Positions 1-7,582 of a DNA stretch of 64,000 nucleotides are shown one piece after another (position 1 is the first letter of the stretch; the number at the start of each line of letters is the position of its first letter). A program made the translations under genes and the position numbers. The notes below the pieces were generated by a model, which saw nothing but the letters and a program-made list of their open reading frames with translations, was not told the DNA's origin and did not search any database. Source of the DNA: Blastococcus saxobsidens (GTDB lineage: Bacteria; Actinomycetota; Actinomycetes; Mycobacteriales; Geodermatophilaceae); NCBI RefSeq assembly GCF_010682065.1, contig NZ_JAAGWG010000012.1, positions 85,047 to 149,046 on the forward strand, read 5' to 3'.

Positions 1-144
1 CTGGCGCACGGCCAGGTGGCCGGCAGCCTGACCCGTGAGGACGTCGACGCCGACGACCTCACCGCCCTGATGGCCGGCGGCGAGCAGCTGACCACCCTCA
101 CCGACGCGCTGACCGAGCTCCACCCGGAGCTGGGCGACCGCTGA
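1..144 (+). CDS. C-terminal end of a sugar-type ABC transporter ATPase (partial)
   Basis: The window opens inside a plus-strand gene; 47 residues and a TGA stop are present. The visible tail has the form V-A-G-S-L-T-R-E-D-V-D, then D-D-L-T-A-L-M-A-G-G, then a short helix. This resembles the extreme C-terminus of RbsA/XylG-type sugar ABC ATPases, where a 'G-E-L-T-R' strand and an 'L-M-A-G-G' helix follow the second nucleotide-binding domain. No Walker motif lies in the window, so the assignment rests on this tail only. A strong inverted repeat directly after the stop shows that it is the last gene of its transcription unit. Confidence 0.5.
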   Translation: MAHGQVAGSLTREDVDADDLTALMAGGEQLTTLTDALTELHPELGDR

Positions 145-176
145 GCCCCGGGTCCCGCCGGAGCGGGACCCGGGGC
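145..176. terminator. Perfect inverted repeat, probable bidirectional terminator
   Basis: A 14-bp perfect stem (145-158 with 163-176) closes a CGGA loop. It starts one base after the TGA of the upstream gene and ends five bases before the stop of the convergent small membrane protein gene, so it can serve both. There is no U-tract, as is usual in high-GC actinobacteria. Confidence 0.7.
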
Positions 177-180
177 GCGA

Positions 181-324
181 TCAGGCGAAGACGCTCACCC
201 CGCCCGGGCCCACGAGCAGCCCGACGACGATGAGCACGATCCCCCACAGCATCTGGCCGCGGACGATCGAGACGATCCCTGCGATCACCAGGACCACGGC
301 CAGGATCCACAACAAGGTCACCAT
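181..324 (-). CDS. GPGG-motif small membrane protein
   Basis: A 47-residue protein made almost entirely of two hydrophobic segments: V-T-L-L-W-I-L-A-V-V-L-V-I-A-G-I-V, then W-G-I-V-L-I-V-V-G-L-L. It ends in G-P-G-G-V-S-V-F-A. This is the signature of the actinobacterial GPGG-motif small membrane proteins, whose function is unknown. I chose the ATG at 324 because the protein then begins right before the first membrane segment. A longer reading to 405 adds 27 charged residues that do not fit the family. A GGGGA stretch lies about 10 bases upstream. It converges on the ABC ATPase gene across a shared hairpin. Confidence 0.7.
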   Translation of the reverse strand: MVTLLWILAVVLVIAGIVSIVRGQMLWGIVLIVVGLLVGPGGVSVFA

Positions 325-441
325 GAGTACGTCCCCAATCCACGGGGCGCCCGACCGGCGCCGTGCACGCTCTGTGATGACCGTCACGCCCGGATCCCAA
401 ACCATGATCAGATCCGAGGGTGAAAGGCCCGGTCACAGGCG

Positions 442-473
442 AACGGGCGGCCCGCCGGAGCGGACCGCCCGTT
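442..473 (-). terminator. Hairpin terminator after the DUF3151 gene
   Basis: AACGGGCGG (442-450) pairs with CCGCCCGTT (465-473). An inner CCGC/GCGG stem closes a CGGA loop. It lies 15 bases past the stop of the fba-DUF3151 transcription unit in the direction of transcription. Confidence 0.65.
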
Positions 474-487
474 ACCGTTGGTGAGCG

Positions 488-910
488 TCAGGGGGCGAGC
501 GTCGGATCGCAGTCGCGCAGCAGCTGGATGCAGCGCTCGTGCTCCCCGGTCTCCCCGATCGCCTCGGCGGCCGCCGCGAGCACCGTGACGCAGCGCAGGA
601 ACCCCCGGTTGGGCTCGTGCGACCACGGCACCGGGCCGTAGCCCTTCCACCCGTTGCGGCGCAGCGCGTCCAGCCCGCGGTGGTACCCGGTGCGGGCGTA
701 GGCGTAGGCCTGGACGGTGTCGCCGAGCGCGCGCTCGGTGCGGTGCAGCGCCTCCTCCGCGAGGCCCGCCCAGACCGCGCTCACCGTCGGGTGGTGCGCG
801 GCCACCTCGGCCAGCGTCGCGCCCTCGGCGAGCTCGGCGTCGGCCTCGGGGGTGGCGGGCAGCAGGGTGGGTGCCGGCTCGCCGAGCAGGTTCCCGTGGG
901 AGTGCGACAT
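488..910 (-). CDS. DUF3151 family protein
   Basis: A 140-residue soluble protein beginning M-S-H-S-H-G-N-L-L-G and continuing with P-T-L-L-P. It is rich in Ala and Glu and contains Y-A-Y-A-R-T-G-Y-H-R-G-L-D and G-W-K-G-Y-G-P-V-P-W. These features and the position directly after fba are typical of the actinobacterial DUF3151 family, whose function is unknown. The start is fixed by a four-base ATGA overlap with the fba stop, implying translational coupling. I see no catalytic motif. The repeated aromatic and Arg residues suggest a helical-repeat fold, which is inference. A hairpin follows the stop. Confidence 0.85.
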   Translation of the reverse strand: MSHSHGNLLGEPAPTLLPATPEADAELAEGATLAEVAAHHPTVSAVWAGLAEEALHRTERALGDTVQAYAYARTGYHRGLDALRRNGWKGYGPVPWSHEPNRGFLRCVTVLAAAAEAIGETGEHERCIQLLRDCDPTLAP

Positions 911-1941
911 CACGCCCCCGTCGACTGGCCGGCGGACAGCAGGTCCTCGCACGCCTCGACGACGCGGGCGGCCATGCCCGTCTCGGCGGCCTTGAGGTAG
1001 CTGCGCGGGTCGTAGGTCTTCTTGTTGCCGACCTCGCCGTCGATCTTCAGCACGCCGTCGTAGTTGCCGAACATGTGGCCGGCGATCGGCCGGGTGAAGG
1101 CGTACTGGGTGTCGGTGTCGACGTTCATCTTGATCACGCCGTAGGACAGCGCCTCGCGGATCTCCGACTGGGCCGAGCCCGAGCCGCCGTGAAAGACCAG
1201 GTTGAACGGCTTGGCGTCGGCCGACCCGAACTCCTTGGCGACGACGTCCTGGCCCAGCTTGAGGATCTCGGGCCGCAGCTTGACGTTGCCCGGCTTGTAG
1301 ACGCCGTGCACGTTGCCGAACGTGGCGGCCAGCAGGTAGACGCCGCGCTCGCCCAGGCCGAGCTTGCGCGCGGTGGCCACGAAGTCGCCCTCGGCGGTGT
1401 AGAGCTTCTCGTTGATGTCGTGGGCGACGCCGTCCTCCTCGCCGCCGACGACGCCGATCTCCACCTCGAGCACGATCTTGGCCTCGGCGGCCCGCTCGAG
1501 CAGCTCCTCGGCGATGTCCAGGTTCTCGTCGAGGTCGATCGCCGACCCGTCCCACATGTGCGACTGGAACAGCGGCTCCTGGCCGGCCCCCACGCGGTCC
1601 TTCGACAGCGCGATCAGCGGGCGGACGTAGGAGTCCAGCTTGTCCTTGGGGCAGTGGTCGGTGTGCAGCGCCACGTTGACCGGGTACTTCTCGGCCACGA
1701 CGTGGGCGAACTCGGCCAGCGCGACCGCGCCGGTGACCATGTCCTTGACCCGGGTGCCCGAGCCGAACTCCGCACCGCCGGTGGAGAACTGGATGATGCC
1801 GTCGCTGCCGGCGTCGGCGAAGCCGCGCAGGGCCGCGTTGATCGTCTCCGAGGACGTGCAGTTGATCGCCGGGTAGGCGAATCCGCCCTCCTTCGCCCGG
1901 CTGATCATGTCGGCGTAGACCTCAGGGGTCGCGATGGGCAT
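910..1941 (-). CDS. fba: Class II fructose-bisphosphate aldolase
   Basis: A 343-residue cytosolic zinc enzyme of glycolysis and gluconeogenesis that interconverts fructose 1,6-bisphosphate with dihydroxyacetone phosphate and glyceraldehyde 3-phosphate. The class II signature is visible: A-L-H-T-D-H-C around residues 91-97 holds zinc-ligand and catalytic residues, S-H-M-W-D-G-S at about 127-133, E-I-G-V-V-G-G-E-E-D at about 161-170, and the phosphate-binding F-H-G-G-S-G-S at about 250-256. Length is normal for the long actinobacterial form. The gene overlaps the DUF3151 gene by four bases (ATGA). Roughly 130 bp without genes precede it and would hold the promoter. Confidence 0.97.
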   Translation of the reverse strand: MPIATPEVYADMISRAKEGGFAYPAINCTSSETINAALRGFADAGSDGIIQFSTGGAEFGSGTRVKDMVTGAVALAEFAHVVAEKYPVNVALHTDHCPKDKLDSYVRPLIALSKDRVGAGQEPLFQSHMWDGSAIDLDENLDIAEELLERAAEAKIVLEVEIGVVGGEEDGVAHDINEKLYTAEGDFVATARKLGLGERGVYLLAATFGNVHGVYKPGNVKLRPEILKLGQDVVAKEFGSADAKPFNLVFHGGSGSAQSEIREALSYGVIKMNVDTDTQYAFTRPIAGHMFGNYDGVLKIDGEVGNKKTYDPRSYLKAAETGMAARVVEACEDLLSAGQSTGA

Positions 1942-2068
1942 GCGGGCACTCCTCGCATCGGTTGCGGCTGTACGGCGCTGTGCGGCTGACGTCGGTGATC
2001 AGTATCCCGCCGGGCCCCGGTGCCGCGACACCACCTGCCGCGGCGCACCCCGTCCGGGCGATCCTCGA

Positions 2069-2596
2069 TCAGCCGGGGGGCTCCTCCACGAGCAGCTCCA
2101 CGGTGGCCGTGACGCCCTCCCGCGCGAGTTCCAGGCGCCAGCAGCCGGACCGGTCGAGCTCGAACCCGGTGCCCCACTCGTCACCGGGTTCGGAGAAGTT
2201 GCTGCCCCCGTGCGGTTCGGGGCCGAACACCAGGTCGCCCTCGCTGCCGTCCGGGCGGACCGGTCGCACGGCGAGGTCCCCCGCGCCGGTCACCCGCCAG
2301 ATGATCTTCAGCTCGTCGCCGACCCGGGCCGGGATCTCCCCGAAGGCGAGCCCGGTCACGGTGCCGCCCTCCGCGGGCACGGTGAACGGTTCGAGCGGCT
2401 CGATCGGCTCGGCATCGCACCCCGCCAGGGTCCGGGACGGCCCCTCGATCGCAGCCGGCTCGTCGCTCGCGTCCGGCCCGGTGGCCGCGGTGGATCCGGC
2501 GGCCGGGGGCGGTGCGGCGCCGTCGGACGTGCAGCCGACCAGCCCGAGGCAGAGGACGGCGAGCAGCCCGGCGCGTCGTCGATCCACCCGGTCCAC
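2069..2596 (-). CDS. Putative secreted lipoprotein
   Basis: A 175-residue protein with a basic N-terminus, a hydrophobic stretch A-G-L-L-A-V-L-C-L-G-L and the lipobox L-V-G-C around residue 22, so it is probably a diacylglyceryl-anchored lipoprotein. A Pro/Ala/Thr-rich spacer follows. The rest looks like a small beta domain with F-G-E-I-P-A-R-V-G-D-E-L and a terminal T-A-T-V-E-L-L-V. I do not recognise a family. The start is a GTG at 2596 preceded by GGCGGAG; a second GTG three codons in is also possible. It lies 16 bp after the pentapeptide-repeat gene and is probably the last gene of that minus-strand operon. Confidence 0.75.
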   Translation of the reverse strand: MDRVDRRRAGLLAVLCLGLVGCTSDGAAPPPAAGSTAATGPDASDEPAAIEGPSRTLAGCDAEPIEPLEPFTVPAEGGTVTGLAFGEIPARVGDELKIIWRVTGAGDLAVRPVRPDGSEGDLVFGPEPHGGSNFSEPGDEWGTGFELDRSGCWRLELAREGVTATVELLVEEPPG

Positions 2597-2612
2597 CTCC
2601 GCCGCCCCGGTC

Positions 2613-3224
2613 CTAGGCCCCGCCGTCCACCTGCAGCCCCAGCGCCGCGGCGAGCTGCACCGCCTGTGCGAGGTCGATCCGGGCGCCGGCCAGCCGGGCC
2701 GCCCGGGGATCGAGCGCGGAGAGGTCGCTGCCGCGCAGGTCCGCGCCGGCGAGGTCGGCCTCGTGCAGCTCCGCTCCGGAGAGGTCGACGTCGCGCAGGG
2801 CGGCCCCGGCGGCGAGGACCCGGGTGAGGTCGGCCTCGCGCAGTCGCACGCCGGTGAACGCGGCGTGGCGGAGATCGGCGCCCGGGAGCGTGGCGAAGGA
2901 CCAGTCGCCGCCGCTGACGGTCAGCTGGTCGAACGAGCACCGGTCGAACACCGCGCCGACCAGCTTGCAGCCGGTGAGGGTGGCGGCGAAGAAGGAGCAG
3001 CCGGTGAAGGTGCAGTTCACGAACGCGGCGTCGGTGAACCCGGCCAGGTTGAACCGGCAGTCGTGGAAGGTGCAGTCGGTGAAGGCGACGCCGGTGCCGG
3101 TCGCCTCGGTCAAGTCGACGGCGCTGAACGCCACCCCCGTGTGCTCCCGGCCGGAGAGGTCCTCGCCGTACCAGTCGGCGCCGCGGACCTCGGTCGCGGT
3201 GGCCGGCAGCGCACGCGGGGCCAC
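2613..3224 (-). CDS. Pentapeptide-repeat protein
   Basis: A 203-residue protein built from repeated A(D/N)LXX-type pentapeptides, for example G-A-D-L-R, E-A-D-L-T, V-D-L-S-G, A-E-L-H-E-A-D-L-A-G-A-D-L-R, running from about residue 20 to 175. Such repeats form a right-handed quadrilateral beta-helix. In the N-terminal half the central positions are often Cys or Phe (D-C-T-F-H-D-C-R-F, N-C-T-F-T-G-C-S-F-F), giving an unusually Cys-rich face. Some relatives (MfpA, Qnr) protect DNA gyrase, but most have no known role and nothing here proves gyrase binding. The GTG start lies four bases after the flavoprotein stop, so it is cotranscribed with it. Confidence 0.85.
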   Translation of the reverse strand: MAPRALPATATEVRGADWYGEDLSGREHTGVAFSAVDLTEATGTGVAFTDCTFHDCRFNLAGFTDAAFVNCTFTGCSFFAATLTGCKLVGAVFDRCSFDQLTVSGGDWSFATLPGADLRHAAFTGVRLREADLTRVLAAGAALRDVDLSGAELHEADLAGADLRGSDLSALDPRAARLAGARIDLAQAVQLAAALGLQVDGGA

Positions 3225-3228
3225 GCGC

Positions 3229-4581
3229 TCAGCCCTGCTCGATCCGGCTGACCACCCGCGCGGCCACGACCACCGGGTCGTAGGTCGGCGAGAACGGCGG
3301 CGCGTAGGAGAGGTCGGAGCCGGCGAGGTCCTCGGCGGTCATCCCCGCCCAGATCGCAGCGGCGAGCACGTCGATCCGCTTGCCCGATCCGGGGCCGCCG
3401 ACGATCTGGGCCCCCAGCAGCCGCCCCGACCCGGCCTCGCTGAGGAGCTTGATCGCGACCTCCTCCGCGCCCGGGTAGTAGCCGGCCCTCGTCGTCGCCT
3501 CGATCGTGTCGGCGCGGTAGTCGAAGCCCGCCTGCTCCGCCTCGGTGGTGCACAGCCCGGTGCGGCCGATCTCCAGGTCCCCCACCTTGGTCAGCGCGGT
3601 CCCCAGGACCCCGGCGAAGCGGGCCGCCCGGCCGCCGATGACCGACCCGGCCACCCGGCCCTGCTTGTTCGCATGGGTGCCGAGCGCGACGTGCGTGACC
3701 TCGCCGGTGACCCGGTGGAAGGTCTGCGAGCAGTCGCCGGCGGCGTAGATCTCCGGGTGCGACCGGGTGCGCTGGGTGCGGTCGACGGCGATGGCGCCGG
3801 TGGTGCCCAGCCCGATGCCGGCCTGCTCGGCGAGCGCCACCTCCGGACCCATGCCCAGCCCGAGGACGATCAGGTCGGCGTCGTAGCTGCCGGCGTCGGT
3901 GCGCACGCCGCGCGCCCGGCCCGACTCGTCCACCAGGATCTCCCGGACCGCCTGGTCGGGGTGCATCTCCATGCCCATGGCGCCCATGCCGGCACAGACC
4001 CGCTCGGCCATGTCGCTGTCGAGCAGCTGCATCGGCAGCGGGTCGGCGAGGACGACGGTGACCTCGAGCCCCCGCCGCTGCAGCGCCTCGGCCATCTCCA
4101 GCCCGATGTACCCGCCCCCGAGGACCAGGGCGCGGCGGGGACCGGCGTCCAGGGCGGCCCGGATGGCCGCGCCGTCGTCGAGCCGGTGGACGCCGAACAC
4201 CCCCGGGGCGTCCAGTCCGGGGATCGGCGGGCGGCTCGGACGGCCCCCGGTGGCCACGAGCAGGCGGTCGTAGCCGATCCGCTCGCCGGAGTCGGTGACG
4301 ACCTTCCCGGCGTCGGCGTCGATCTCGACCGCGCGGGTGCGGGTGTGCACGGTGATGTCCCGGGCGGCGAACTCCGCCGGCGTCCGGGCGATGAGCGCGT
4401 CGCGGTCCGCGACCTGGCCGCCGACCCAGTACGGGATGCCGCACGCGGAGTAGGACACGACGTCGCCCTGCTCCAGCACGACGATCTCCAGGTCGTCGGC
4501 GGCCTTGAGCCGCCGGGCCTGGGCGGCCGCGGACAGCCCTGCGGCGTCCCCGCCGATGACGAGGAACCGTTCCCTGCTCAT
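3229..4581 (-). CDS. CoA-disulfide reductase / NADH oxidase-like flavoprotein
   Basis: A 450-residue protein of the pyridine nucleotide-disulfide reductase family. It has an N-terminal FAD motif (I-G-G-D-A-A-G-L-S-A-A), the single redox cysteine in S-A-C-G-I-P-Y-W near residue 43 that marks the CoA-disulfide reductase/NADH oxidase class, an NAD(P)H site (L-V-L-G-G-G-Y-I-G-L-E), a second FAD contact (I-Y-A-A-G-D-C), and a C-terminal dimerisation domain ending in P-P-F-S-P-T-Y-D-P. It should use NAD(P)H to reduce a low-molecular-weight disulfide or oxygen; the substrate cannot be read from sequence. The ATG at 4581 overlaps the FAD-linked oxidase stop (ATGA). Confidence 0.88.
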   Translation of the reverse strand: MSRERFLVIGGDAAGLSAAAQARRLKAADDLEIVVLEQGDVVSYSACGIPYWVGGQVADRDALIARTPAEFAARDITVHTRTRAVEIDADAGKVVTDSGERIGYDRLLVATGGRPSRPPIPGLDAPGVFGVHRLDDGAAIRAALDAGPRRALVLGGGYIGLEMAEALQRRGLEVTVVLADPLPMQLLDSDMAERVCAGMGAMGMEMHPDQAVREILVDESGRARGVRTDAGSYDADLIVLGLGMGPEVALAEQAGIGLGTTGAIAVDRTQRTRSHPEIYAAGDCSQTFHRVTGEVTHVALGTHANKQGRVAGSVIGGRAARFAGVLGTALTKVGDLEIGRTGLCTTEAEQAGFDYRADTIEATTRAGYYPGAEEVAIKLLSEAGSGRLLGAQIVGGPGSGKRIDVLAAAIWAGMTAEDLAGSDLSYAPPFSPTYDPVVVAARVVSRIEQG

Positions 4582-5999
4582 GGCGCCAGCGTGGCAGCCC
4601 GCGGTCCGGCGCGGAACACCGTGCCCGGGTTGAGCAGCCCGGCGGGGTCGAGCGCGGCCTTGATCGAGCGGTGCACGTCGAGGGCGACCGGTCCGATCTC
4701 GCGCTCCAGCCAGTCCACCTTGAGCACCCCCACGCCGTGCTCGCCGGTGATCGTGCCGCCCAGCGCCAGCCCCAGCTCGAGGATGTCGTCGAACGCGCCG
4801 AACGCCCGCGTGCGCTGGTCGTCGTCGGTCGGGTCGAACACGACCGTGGGGTGCATGTTGCCGTCGCCGGCATGGCCCACCACGCCGATCACGAGCCCGC
4901 GGTCGGCGGCGATGCGGTCGCAGCCGTCCAGGAACTCCGCGATGCGGGAGCGCGGCACCGCGACGTCGTCGATCAGGGTGCTGCCCAGGCGCTCCAGCGC
5001 CGGCAGCGCCATCCGCCGGGCGGCGAGCAGCAGATCGCCCTCGCCCGCGTCGTCGGTGGAGTGCACGAGCAGCGCGCCGGCCTCCCGGCACAGCTCGGTG
5101 AGCGCTGCGATCTCCCGCGCGGCGGCGTCGCCCCCGGTGTCGGACTGGGCCACCAGCAGCGCGTGCGCGTCCCGGTCCAGGTCGGCGTGCAGCAGGTCGT
5201 CGACCGCCCGGATGCAGGTGTTGTCCATGACCTCCAGGAGGCTGGGCACCAGGCCGGTGGTCACCACCCGCTCCACCACCTGGCCGGTCTGCGCCGTCGT
5301 GGCGAACGTGGCCGCCAGGGTGACCGGCCGCTGCGGCGCCGGCCGCAGGGCGAGCGTCGCCTCGGTGATCACGCCCAGGGTGCCCTCTGAGCCCACGAAC
5401 AGCCGGGCCAGGTCGTAGCCCGCCACGCCCTTCACCGTGCGGTGACCGGTCCGCAGCACGCGGCCGTCGGCGAGCACGACCTCCAGGCCCAGCACGTAGT
5501 CGGTGGTCACCCCGTACTTCACGCAGCACAGGCCGCCGGAGTTCGTGGAGAGGTTGCCGCCGATCGTGCACCAGTCGTAGCTGGAGGGGTCCGGGGGGTA
5601 GAACAACCCAGCACCGGCGACGGCGTCGCGGAGCTGCTTGTTCACCACGCCCGGCTGGACGACGGCCAGCCGGTCGGCGGGCGAGACCTCCAGCACGGCG
5701 TCCATGCGGGTCATGACCAGCGTGATCCCGCCGTCGACGGCGTTGCTGGCGCCGGCCAGCCCGGAGCCCGCTCCGCGGGGGACCACGGGGACGCCGTGCC
5801 GGCTCGCCACCCGCAGCACCGCGACGACGTCCGCGGTGCTGCGCGGGAACACCACCGCGGCCGGGGTGCCGGCGGGCGCGAGCATCGCCTGGTCACGGGC
5901 GTAGGACGCGGTGACGTCGACGTCGGTGAGCACGCCGTCGGCACCCACCGCGTCGATCAGCTCGGCCACCCACGTCGCCGTCGTCGTGGTCATCGTCAC
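4578..5999 (-). CDS. FAD-linked oxidase, GlcD / D-lactate dehydrogenase type
   Basis: A 473-residue flavoenzyme of the VAO/PCMH group. The FAD-binding segment has P-R-G-A-G-S-G-L-A-G-A, T-I-G-G-N-L-S-T-N-S-G-G and G-S-E-G-T-L-G-V-I-T. The C-terminal half carries G-H-A-G-D-G-N-M-H-P and ends with L-D-P-A-G-L-L-N-P-G-T, typical of glycolate oxidase GlcD and D-2-hydroxyacid dehydrogenases. It probably oxidises a D-2-hydroxy acid such as glycolate or D-lactate. No GlcE or GlcF subunits are adjacent, so it may act alone. It heads a four-gene minus-strand set and overlaps the next gene by four bases. Confidence 0.88.
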   Translation of the reverse strand: MTMTTTTATWVAELIDAVGADGVLTDVDVTASYARDQAMLAPAGTPAAVVFPRSTADVVAVLRVASRHGVPVVPRGAGSGLAGASNAVDGGITLVMTRMDAVLEVSPADRLAVVQPGVVNKQLRDAVAGAGLFYPPDPSSYDWCTIGGNLSTNSGGLCCVKYGVTTDYVLGLEVVLADGRVLRTGHRTVKGVAGYDLARLFVGSEGTLGVITEATLALRPAPQRPVTLAATFATTAQTGQVVERVVTTGLVPSLLEVMDNTCIRAVDDLLHADLDRDAHALLVAQSDTGGDAAAREIAALTELCREAGALLVHSTDDAGEGDLLLAARRMALPALERLGSTLIDDVAVPRSRIAEFLDGCDRIAADRGLVIGVVGHAGDGNMHPTVVFDPTDDDQRTRAFGAFDDILELGLALGGTITGEHGVGVLKVDWLEREIGPVALDVHRSIKAALDPAGLLNPGTVFRAGPRAATLAP

Positions 6000-6091
6000 A
6001 CCGTACGGCCGGCCCCCGCCCGCTGGAACCGGCTCCGTCGCAGGGACCCGGTGCGAGCGGAGCGAGTGCCGGGGGGCGACGGGGTCCTTCC

Positions 6092-6646
6092 TCAGTCGAG
6101 GCCGAGGTCGGCGAGGGTGAAGGCGGCGCGGTACTCGAAGCCGGCCTCCTCGACCGCCGCCCGGCCGCCGCGGTCGACGATCACCGCCACGCCGATGACC
6201 TCGGCACCGGCCTCCTGCAGGGCCTGCGCCGCGGTGAGCGGGCTGCCGCCGGTGGTGGAGACGTCCTCGACCACCAGGACGGCGCGGCCGTCCACGTCGG
6301 GGCCCTCGATCCGGCGCTGCAGCCCGTGCGCCTTGCCGGCCTTGCGCACCACGCAGGCGTCCAGGAACCCCTCACCGGCGGCGGCTGCGTGCAGCATCGC
6401 GGCGGCCACCGGGTCGGCCCCCAGGGTGAGGCCGCCGACGACGTCGTAGCGGAGGTCGCCGGTGAGCTGCCGCATCACGCGGCCGACCAGCGGAGCGCCC
6501 TCGTGGTGGAGGGTCAGCCGGCGCAGATCGATGTACCAGTCCGCCTCCCGCCCCGAGGAGAGCGTCACCTTCCCGTGCACCACGGCCAGGTCGAGGATGA
6601 GCTGGAGCAGCCGGTCGCGGTCGGGCAGGGCGGTGGGAGCCGTCAT
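6092..6646 (-). CDS. pyrE: Orotate phosphoribosyltransferase
   Basis: A 184-residue cytosolic enzyme of pyrimidine synthesis that transfers ribose 5-phosphate from PRPP to orotate to give OMP. The PRPP-binding motif A-V-L-V-V-E-D-V-S-T-T-G-G-S lies at about residues 117-130. The substrate loop V-R-K-A-G-K-A-H-G and the N-terminal L-S-S-G-R-E-A-D-W-Y-I-D match the family. The ATG at 6646 gives the usual start M-T-A-P; a 47-residue upstream extension in frame crosses a terminator hairpin and is rejected. It stands alone here, flanked by terminators. The stop is followed by GAGGAAGGACCCC, which also follows the fasciclin gene. Confidence 0.95.
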   Translation of the reverse strand: MTAPTALPDRDRLLQLILDLAVVHGKVTLSSGREADWYIDLRRLTLHHEGAPLVGRVMRQLTGDLRYDVVGGLTLGADPVAAAMLHAAAAGEGFLDACVVRKAGKAHGLQRRIEGPDVDGRAVLVVEDVSTTGGSPLTAAQALQEAGAEVIGVAVIVDRGGRAAVEEAGFEYRAAFTLADLGLD

Positions 6647-6680
6647 GGTTGGAGACCCTAGACACGATCCCGGACACGAC

Positions 6681-6720
6681 GCAGGGCCCCCGTCGGACGT
6701 AAGTCCGGCGGGGGCCCTGC
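6681..6720 (-). terminator. Large hairpin between the fasciclin gene and pyrE
   Basis: GCAGGGCCCCCG (6681-6692) pairs perfectly with 6709-6720. An inner CGGAC/GTCCG stem closes a GTAA tetraloop. It is downstream of the fasciclin gene and upstream of pyrE on the same strand, so it should insulate pyrE. Confidence 0.7.
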
Positions 6721-6738
6721 GTCGGCCCCCTTCCAGGG

Positions 6739-6785
6739 CCCCACCCCGAGCGTGCGAGGGGTGGGGAGGAAGGGGGTCCTTCCTC
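6739..6785 (-). terminator. Two tandem hairpins at the fasciclin gene stop
   Basis: CCCCACCCC (6739-6747) pairs with GGGGTGGGG (6758-6766). Immediately adjacent, GAGGAAGG (6766-6773) pairs with CCTTCCTC (6778-6785), which includes two bases of the stop codon. Together with 6681-6720 this makes three hairpins in a row. Confidence 0.55.
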
Positions 6786-7446
6786 ACATACCGACAGGCT
6801 TGAGGACCTGGTCGATGATGTAGACGGTGGCGTTGGCGGTCTGGACGTTGCCGCAGATCACCGAGGCCTCCATGCCGACGACGGTGCCGTCCATGGCGAC
6901 GGAGAACTCCTCACCGGAGCCCTCGATCGTCACCTCGTCGCCGTTCAGCGTGGTGTGCGTGCCGGCCAGCTCGTCGGGCGCCAGACGGCCCTGGATGACG
7001 TGGTGGGTGAGCACGGTGGTCAGCGCCGGGGTGTCGGCCAGCAGACCCTGGAGCGCGTCGGCCGGGACCGCCTCGAACGCCGGGTTGGCCGGGGCCAGCA
7101 CGGTGATGTCCTCGGCGCTGTTCAGCGTGTCGCCGAGGTTGGCGGCCTGGACGGCCGTCACCAGCGTGGACAGCAGCGGGTTGTTGCTGGCGGCGGTGGC
7201 GACCGGGTCGTCGGCCATGCCGTCGACGCTGCCTTCACCCTCGGTGGGCACGTCGGCGCAGGCCGGGCCGAAGGGGCCGTCCGCCATGGGAGCCGCGGTG
7301 GTCTCCTCGGCCATGGAGCTGCCGCCGCTGCTGCTGGAGGAGGCGGCGCCGCTGTCGGAGGTGTCGTCGGAACCACAGGCGCTGAGCGTGATGGCCAGGG
7401 TGGAGACGGCGGTGATCAGCATGCCGCGGGTCAGGGTGCGCTTCAT
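6784..7446 (-). CDS. Fasciclin-domain lipoprotein
   Basis: A 220-residue protein with a signal peptide (M-K-R-T-L-T-R-G, hydrophobic core) and lipobox L-S-A-C at about residue 24. A Ser/Gly-rich spacer and then one fasciclin (FAS1) domain from about residue 80 to the end follow. The domain shows N-P-L-L-S-T-L-V-T-A-V, I-T-V-L-A-P-A-N-P-A-F and H-H-V-I-Q-G-R-L, and ends V-Y-I-I-D-Q-V-L-K-P. FAS1 domains mediate adhesion or protein contact at the cell surface. It lies 136 bp after the molybdopterin oxidoreductase gene on the same strand, a pairing consistent with a shared envelope role (inference). Confidence 0.92.
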   Translation of the reverse strand: MKRTLTRGMLITAVSTLAITLSACGSDDTSDSGAASSSSSGGSSMAEETTAAPMADGPFGPACADVPTEGEGSVDGMADDPVATAASNNPLLSTLVTAVQAANLGDTLNSAEDITVLAPANPAFEAVPADALQGLLADTPALTTVLTHHVIQGRLAPDELAGTHTTLNGDEVTIEGSGEEFSVAMDGTVVGMEASVICGNVQTANATVYIIDQVLKPVGM

Positions 7447-7582
7447 GGGGTGGTGCTCCTCTGCTGTCCGTGCGACGGCGGTGTCGCGGTCGGGGTGGGG
7501 CGCCGGCCACGGGAGCGGCCGGGTGGTCGTCGCCGGCGGGCCGGGACGGGTCTGTGGGTCCGGCCCTGGGGCCGGGCAGGGA

